Shown one piece after another: positions 59,379 through 64,000 of a DNA stretch of 64,000 nt (position 1 is the stretch's first letter; every line of letters begins with the position of its first letter). The stretch comes from Pseudomonadota bacterium. GTDB lineage: Bacteria; Pseudomonadota; Gammaproteobacteria; Steroidobacterales; MnTg04. Where the stretch lies: NCBI GenBank assembly GCA_022572885.1, contig JACZVC010000019.1, positions 1-64,000 on the forward strand, read 5' to 3'. Under the pieces are notes generated by a model, which was given only the letters and a program-made list of their open reading frames with translations, had not been told where the DNA came from and did not search any database. The position numbers and the translations under genes were made by a program.

Positions 59379-59759
59379 TTAGGGTTGCTTGTTCGACAGA
59401 AACCACTCTCGCGCTGCATCGATGTCACGGAAGATGCGCCGCTCGCGCGGAGCGATCTCTTCTGCGTACACTCCATACATCCGGGCCAGACCGTATTCAA
59501 GGTCGCGTTCGACGACCAGGCTGATGCGCTTCGCGAACCGGGGAAGGTGCGGAGCAAGAAAGCGAGCGATTGATTTCAAGTCTTCGGCACTAAGTTTGGA
59601 GAAATCGCACCGCCGGTAGTCAAAGATCGAATCCATGCCGTCGACGTAGTCGGGGTGTGCGAGCAGGGCCTCGATAGCGCTTTCAATTTCAGGAACGCTC
59701 GATGCTTCACCGACATCGACCACCGCTATCGCTGACTCGAGGTCTATTTGAATATCCAT
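59379..59759 (-). CDS. SpoIIAA/STAS-like protein
   Basis: A 126-residue protein with DLESAIAVVDVGEASSVPEIESAIEALLAHPDYVDGMDSIFDYRRCDFSKLSAEDLKSIA. The pattern matches short SpoIIAA-like/STAS-SEC14 proteins with a strand-helix repeat. No catalytic residue seen. It converges on the aminotransferase. Confidence 0.6.
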   Translation of the reverse strand: MDIQIDLESAIAVVDVGEASSVPEIESAIEALLAHPDYVDGMDSIFDYRRCDFSKLSAEDLKSIARFLAPHLPRFAKRISLVVERDLEYGLARMYGVYAEEIAPRERRIFRDIDAAREWFLSNKQP

Positions 59760-59778
59760 ACCTGCGGAAACGCGCCTT

Positions 59779-60699
59779 TCAATTGGATCGATTCAGGTAA
59801 CAACTTCGCCTGCAATCATGATTATAGTCCAGTTCCAGAACAACATCGGCGGTTTCAGGGAGGGCGACCAGGTTTTCTCTCGTCAAGCGCTCATAATGCT
59901 GCATAAAGCGGGCTACCTGTTCGCTGCCCATAATACCTTCGTCATCGGTGGGTGTAATCACGGCAAGTTTCCGTTCTTGCTCGAGACGCCAGCGGTATAC
60001 GGCGCCCAGATTCGGTGCGCGTAAAAAAATCAGCGCGTCCAGTTGCACGAACAAATCGGCATAACTTCCATGGAGTTGGTCATTGACATAGCGACGCCAT
60101 TCCCCAGACGTGTCTTCCTGGCGCTCCAGCAGATTGACCGGCTGGGATAAGGCGTCGTTCGATTGTGGTTTGCCGCCGACGCACCAGCCTTCGAGAATGA
60201 TCAGATCGACCGGTCCGGTGACAACGGGCCAGGCATCAGGGTTCGCGCGATCGTCCCGCGCCTTGTCGAAGCGCGGCAACGATAAGCTGGTTTCTGCATC
60301 AAGATTTCTGAGTTTCTCAACGCAGGCTGCAAGCATTGTCATATCATGAGTACCGGGAACGCCCCGGGTTGCCAGCAATGGGTGAATACGCTTGCCTAAT
60401 TCTCCGCGCTCTGCCTTGGTCAGATAAAAGTCATCGATCGACAAGACCGCCACGCGCCAGCCGGCATTCGATTCAAGCGCGAGTCGCAGGAAGGCCGCGA
60501 GCGTCGATTTTCCAGTGCCCTGTGCTCCATTGATTCCAAGAAACAGTGTCTTCCGAGGCCGGTGCTGTTGTATCACCCACCTCGCCAGGGGTGAATAGTG
60601 TGCGTCGATCAAGTCGCGAAACTTATCGGGTAGTCGATGCTCGGCAATAAATTTCTTCTGTTGCTGATTCGTCAGCACGCGGAAAACAGCTCTTTTCAA
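59779..60699 (-). CDS. P-loop kinase, glycerate-kinase (GLYK)-like
   Basis: A 306-residue P-loop protein with Walker A GINGAQGTGKSTLAAFL (about residue 55), AVLSIDDFYLTKAER and VDLIILEGWCVGGKP. It matches the YggC/GLYK family (D-glycerate 3-kinase and uridine-kinase-like). It starts with TTG 60699 overlapping the stop of the regulator gene (TTGA); GTG 60678 is the alternative. Tight coupling to a winged-helix/TPR regulator is unusual for this enzyme. Confidence 0.78.
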   Translation of the reverse strand: MKRAVFRVLTNQQQKKFIAEHRLPDKFRDLIDAHYSPLARWVIQQHRPRKTLFLGINGAQGTGKSTLAAFLRLALESNAGWRVAVLSIDDFYLTKAERGELGKRIHPLLATRGVPGTHDMTMLAACVEKLRNLDAETSLSLPRFDKARDDRANPDAWPVVTGPVDLIILEGWCVGGKPQSNDALSQPVNLLERQEDTSGEWRRYVNDQLHGSYADLFVQLDALIFLRAPNLGAVYRWRLEQERKLAVITPTDDEGIMGSEQVARFMQHYERLTRENLVALPETADVVLELDYNHDCRRSCYLNRSN

Positions 60700-62996
60700 T
60701 TCTCGGCCTCGGCCAGGCGAAGGCGCTCGCGCATCTCGTCGATGCGCCCTGTCATGTCGGCAATAATTTGCCTGAACTCGGGTGTATCGTGTAACGAGAC
60801 CAGGTTTGGATCCAGTTCGGTATACCACGCATGGATCCATCCGGCATTGACTGCCTGCCGAAGAGCGGTCAGGGACTGATCCGGGTCTCCCTCGATCGCG
60901 TGGATCGAAGCGAGAAGATAATAGATGCCCGCTGGTACGCGCTCGCGCTCTATTTCCTTGCTGACCAACGCGCGAAGTTGCTCGAGTAGCCCACGAGCCC
61001 GAACCACGTTGTTGTCTTTCAGGTATAGGTGCGCTGCGCTCACCACAGGCAAGACTGCAGATGCAAGTGCGCCAGGGACGTTCATGGCTTCGATGATTTC
61101 AGGTCCACAGCATTCCGCTGCAGACACATCTGCATTGCTTTTCGTGGCCAGCGTATGTACTTGTTCGTATGCGCGCAGGGCATGCGAGTCATGGCCGATG
61201 ACCATTTCATAAAGCGCGATGCGGGCGAGCCGCCCGGGGTGGTCGAGTTCTTCTTCCGCCCACGTGTGGAGCACCGTTCCAGCTAGGTCGTAGTCGCGCC
61301 GTGCAATCGATGAACCCGCGCGCTCGTGCATCAGTACCCAGGCAGGGGGTTTCGATTCAGCGAGACGCTCTACCCAGCGGTCCGCCGCTGCATGATCGTT
61401 CAGTGAGCGATAGCACGAGACGAGTAATTTGAGAGCGGACCAGTCCGCATCAGGACCTCTTCGATCGGCGTACTCCCTGAGCAGCAACACGGCACGATCC
61501 AGTTTTCCGGATTCTATGAGGTTGATGGAAAATACCAGATAGGCCAGATGAAAATCCGGATCGATGCCGATGGCCCTGCGAAAGTGCTCTTCAGCGGTCG
61601 CTTGGTCGGCACCTGCATAGTACTTGCCCAGGTTCATCTGGATGAGTGGCGATTGCGGATCCAGCTCGGCCGCCATTTTCACCATCGTTACGGCCTCCTC
61701 ATCACGCTCCATGCGCTGCAGCGTGGACCCATACCATTGGTATGCCATCGCATAGTTGGGATTTAGCTCGATGGCACGCAGGAACGCTGCTTCGGCTCTT
61801 TCCCAGTCCTCGTGCGACAAACGAGCCAGACCCATCGCAGCCCACACTTCTGCTTCCTGATCGTCAATAGCCAGCGCCTCCCTGGCGGCGGCTTGAGCCA
61901 GAGTTTTGAAATCCTGACCCGAGTACGAGGTCAGTAGGCTATAGGCCATGGCCAGGCCGGCATAGGCGCGAGTAAAATCCAGGTCGATCTCGATCGCCTG
62001 TTTGAAATGGGCGATCGATTGCTCCAGGTCGTCTGTCGTGCGATAGCGCTGGTAATACCGGCCCAGCAAATAGAACTCAAAGGCATCGATGTCCGCAGTG
62101 GCAGCCTCCAGGCCTTCGATGAAGCGGTCGCTGAGTGGCGGCGTCTGAAATACCTGGGCCACCGCCAATGCAATGTCCCGCTGGATGGCAATCAGATCCG
62201 TCGCGTCGCGATCAAAGGATTTCGACCAAAGATGAAAGCCGTCACTGACGCTGACCAATTGGGCTGTAATGTGTATGCGGCCGCCGAGCTTGCGCACGCT
62301 GCCTTCGAGCACCGTGTCAACATTAAGCTTTTCGCCAATGGTCTGGATGTCGACATCCTTGTCCGCGAAGCGGAACGCCGACGTGCGCGCGGCAACTTTC
62401 AAACCCGGGACGTTCGATAGCGCATGGATCAACTCTTCGGAAATGCCGTCGCCCAGGAATTTCTGGCTTTGATCGTCGCTCATATCGACGAAGGGCAGGA
62501 CCGCGATGGATTTGGGCACGATCTTTGCCGATGATGACTCCTGCTTGTCTTGCTGTTGCCAGGCCATAAAAGTCGCACCGACAAGCAAAACCGCGATTGT
62601 AAGCGCGGTGGCGAAGCCCGGCCGTCGGCGCCACACAGGTATCGATTCATTCTGCTCCTCGCCATGCAGAAACTCGACCGGTGCCAGGAGCCGATAGCCC
62701 TTCCTTGGAATGGTCTCGATATAGCGAGCGTGGTGGGGGTCGTCTTCCAGGACGGTGCGCAACCGGTGAATCCGCTGGTAAACCGCATCGTCCCCGACCA
62801 CGCGCTCGTTCCACACGGCTGCGGTCAGTTCGTTGCCTGAGATCACCTGACCGGCTCGGCGGGCCAGGTAAACCAGCACTGCCATGGCCTTCGGCTCGAT
62901 CGTGACGCTGTTGCCATTGCGCTCGAGGCGGTCGAGCGCGGGCGTCACCGTCCATTGACCGACGGTGAACTGATTCGCTTTGGCGCTTTGAACCAT
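60696..62996 (-). CDS. ToxR/CadC-type winged-helix and TPR membrane regulator
   Basis: A 766-residue protein. Residues 1-105 are an OmpR/ToxR-type winged helix (PKAMAVLVYLARRAGQVISGNELTAAVW, VYQRIHRLRTVLEDDPHHARYIETIPRKGYRL). One membrane span follows near residue 130. A TolB/adenylate-cyclase-like segment comes next (SIAVLPFVDMSDDQSQKFLGDGISEELIHALS), then many TPR repeats (AFLRAIELNPNYAMAYQWYGSTLQRMERD). It probably senses an extracytoplasmic signal. ATG 62996 follows GAGGG. Confidence 0.85.
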   Translation of the reverse strand: MVQSAKANQFTVGQWTVTPALDRLERNGNSVTIEPKAMAVLVYLARRAGQVISGNELTAAVWNERVVGDDAVYQRIHRLRTVLEDDPHHARYIETIPRKGYRLLAPVEFLHGEEQNESIPVWRRRPGFATALTIAVLLVGATFMAWQQQDKQESSSAKIVPKSIAVLPFVDMSDDQSQKFLGDGISEELIHALSNVPGLKVAARTSAFRFADKDVDIQTIGEKLNVDTVLEGSVRKLGGRIHITAQLVSVSDGFHLWSKSFDRDATDLIAIQRDIALAVAQVFQTPPLSDRFIEGLEAATADIDAFEFYLLGRYYQRYRTTDDLEQSIAHFKQAIEIDLDFTRAYAGLAMAYSLLTSYSGQDFKTLAQAAAREALAIDDQEAEVWAAMGLARLSHEDWERAEAAFLRAIELNPNYAMAYQWYGSTLQRMERDEEAVTMVKMAAELDPQSPLIQMNLGKYYAGADQATAEEHFRRAIGIDPDFHLAYLVFSINLIESGKLDRAVLLLREYADRRGPDADWSALKLLVSCYRSLNDHAAADRWVERLAESKPPAWVLMHERAGSSIARRDYDLAGTVLHTWAEEELDHPGRLARIALYEMVIGHDSHALRAYEQVHTLATKSNADVSAAECCGPEIIEAMNVPGALASAVLPVVSAAHLYLKDNNVVRARGLLEQLRALVSKEIERERVPAGIYYLLASIHAIEGDPDQSLTALRQAVNAGWIHAWYTELDPNLVSLHDTPEFRQIIADMTGRIDEMRERLRLAEAEN

Positions 62997-63299
62997 CACA
63001 AGCCCTCTTGCCCCATCTTCACAGTATAGACCCTCAGTCGACTCGTAAGTCATTGATTATGTGATATCAATTGGTCTGCTCCAGCGGTCCAGATTGCCAG
63101 GTCGATCAGCCTGTCAGACAAATTTAAGAAAAATTTAAGGTTTCCTTAAGGACTTCTTGACCTCACACGCAGTATTAAAGGGTGGACGGAATCCGCGCTC
63201 CTTCGCCGGCATCCATTAGGTGTTGCCGGAAGGTCAAGGGAATGAACGTTCGAAATCCGTCACGGCTGCCGATTTTTCTTGTAATGAGGGGTGAACTCC
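62997..63299. other. Divergent promoter region, AT-rich
   Basis: About 300 bases between the regulator and an exported protein. Centrally (63118-63150) lie short TTTAAG/CCTTAAGG inverted stretches that could bind a regulator. No confident -35/-10 pair was chosen. Confidence 0.4.
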
Positions 63300-64000
63300 A
63301 TGATCCACACAGATACGAAAATATTGAGCCTGGCTGCAGCGTTGTTGCTGTGTTTTGGCACCTACGCCCTGGCCGCTCCGCCGGAGGGTAAGGGCAAGCC
63401 TCCCAAGGGCAACCAGCCGGTTGATGCCACCGCGGAGTTTAGCGGAGACATCATGTCTAGTGGACTTGTGGACGGGCGCCTGCAGGGGGAACTTGTCGAT
63501 AACGGCGGCTTCGACACGATGAAAGGGCAATTACTCAGCGGTGAGGAGATTACCATTGGCGGTGATGCCGGTGGGGCTCTCCAGTATTTTGCAGGTATTC
63601 CTCCAGATGTTCTTCCAGCGGATCCACCGGTTCTTCCAGCGGCCGGTGTAGATGTCCAGTATCGAATGGTCACTTTTGACGTGGATAGCGGAGTCACCTG
63701 GACAATCCGTCTCGATCGCGACAAGGAGCCCCCGAATCGGGTGCAGTTCAAAATGAGATGGCTCAACGTAGATGGATTCGAACGCCATCTGCGGATCGGC
63801 TGGGTGGTCCAGGCCTACGAAGATGAAATATACCCGCTGCCCGACAGTGAATACGGAGAGGTTGCCGATGGCGATACTTCGCTGGAATCCGCGACGGTTA
63901 CGTTCGACGCGGATTTCTTCAGGATCGATGGGGACGTTGTAGTACCCAGCAAAGGGAAGAAGACGAAGACCGAGCAAGAGGTCTTCTCGCAATACGGCGA
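63300..64000 (+). CDS. Exported protein, cut by the window end
   Basis: The frame is open from ATG 63300 to the window end (233 residues seen). A signal peptide (LSLAAALLLCFGTYALAAPP) is followed by a basic GKGKPPKGNQP linker and then beta-rich sequence. Two DVLPADPP/PVLPAAG-like short repeats fall near residues 102-115. No family recognised. GAGGGG lies six bases before the ATG. Its place next to the divergent ToxR-type regulator suggests it may be a target, which is a guess. Confidence 0.7.
   Translation, partial: MIHTDTKILSLAAALLLCFGTYALAAPPEGKGKPPKGNQPVDATAEFSGDIMSSGLVDGRLQGELVDNGGFDTMKGQLLSGEEITIGGDAGGALQYFAGIPPDVLPADPPVLPAAGVDVQYRMVTFDVDSGVTWTIRLDRDKEPPNRVQFKMRWLNVDGFERHLRIGWVVQAYEDEIYPLPDSEYGEVADGDTSLESATVTFDADFFRIDGDVVVPSKGKKTKTEQEVFSQYG

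Overview
The window looks like chromosome of a free-living, probably marine, gammaproteobacterium. That placement rests on gene content: several exported or Tat-dependent enzymes, a TonB-dependent receptor, an RND efflux pair, SlyX, ArfB, an OmpA-type protein and a DAACS symporter. No rRNA gene or intact tRNA gene is present to confirm it. Genes are densely packed on both strands, and the right-hand 45 kb reads as ordinary chromosome.

Left part (1-10,190) is a scrambled mobile region. It holds a 3'-truncated TlpA-type thioredoxin, a DUF255 (YyaL-type) protein fused to a DsbD_N-like domain, a frameshifted remnant resembling a MerR regulator tail, a complete bufferin (MNIO RiPP) operon bufA1-bufB-bufC, a hemN fragment with a lost Fe-S cysteine, and the 3' third of a tyrosine integrase. 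Then comes a three-gene cassette that looks like phage defence: winged-helix/PLD, winged-helix and AbiJ-like HEPN proteins. It lies between the tail of the broken integrase and the tail of an intact one, which point at each other. The intact integrase begins next to a tRNA 3'-end-like sequence (CCA-terminated, followed by a terminator), the likely right attachment site. The left end of the element is not visible.

From 10,190 to 17,820 there is a methyltransferase between two diverged 207-bp direct repeats, an aldo/keto reductase, and a reverse-strand catabolic cluster: DAACS symporter, divergent enolase, ornithine cyclodeaminase-family reductase and FAD amine oxidase. Upstream of the symporter are a 14-bp tandem repeat and a palindromic REP-like element.

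From 17,980 to 47,030 are housekeeping and accessory genes: MDR reductase, amidohydrolase, acyltransferase, ClsC-type phospholipase D, ankyrin protein, RND pump and adaptor, OmpA-like protein, threonine aldolase, alkaline phosphatase, OsmC, ArfB, EamA transporter, GFA protein, SlyX, an unusual amidohydrolase-methyltransferase fusion lipoprotein, a membrane-protein/Xre pair with two operators, an SPFH/Arc-type pair with phased operator repeats, a BKACE enzyme, a lipase, tandem DUF2846 lipoproteins, an M24 peptidase, an ArsR/AHSA1 pair and a Tat-exported flavoprotein.

From 47,240 to the end are an outer-membrane barrel protein, a second GFA protein, small membrane proteins, a polytopic spermidine-synthase-like protein, an exported PIMT with an alpha/beta hydrolase, a TonB receptor divergent from an RpiR regulator and class III aminotransferase, a GLYK-like kinase coupled to a ToxR-type winged-helix/TPR regulator, and the start of an exported protein cut by the window end.

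Most likely undescribed item: the defence-like cassette at 6,477-8,911, with its palindromic operator inside a promoter spacer and its leaderless HEPN gene. Also notable are the divergent-enolase pathway and the amidohydrolase-methyltransferase fusion.
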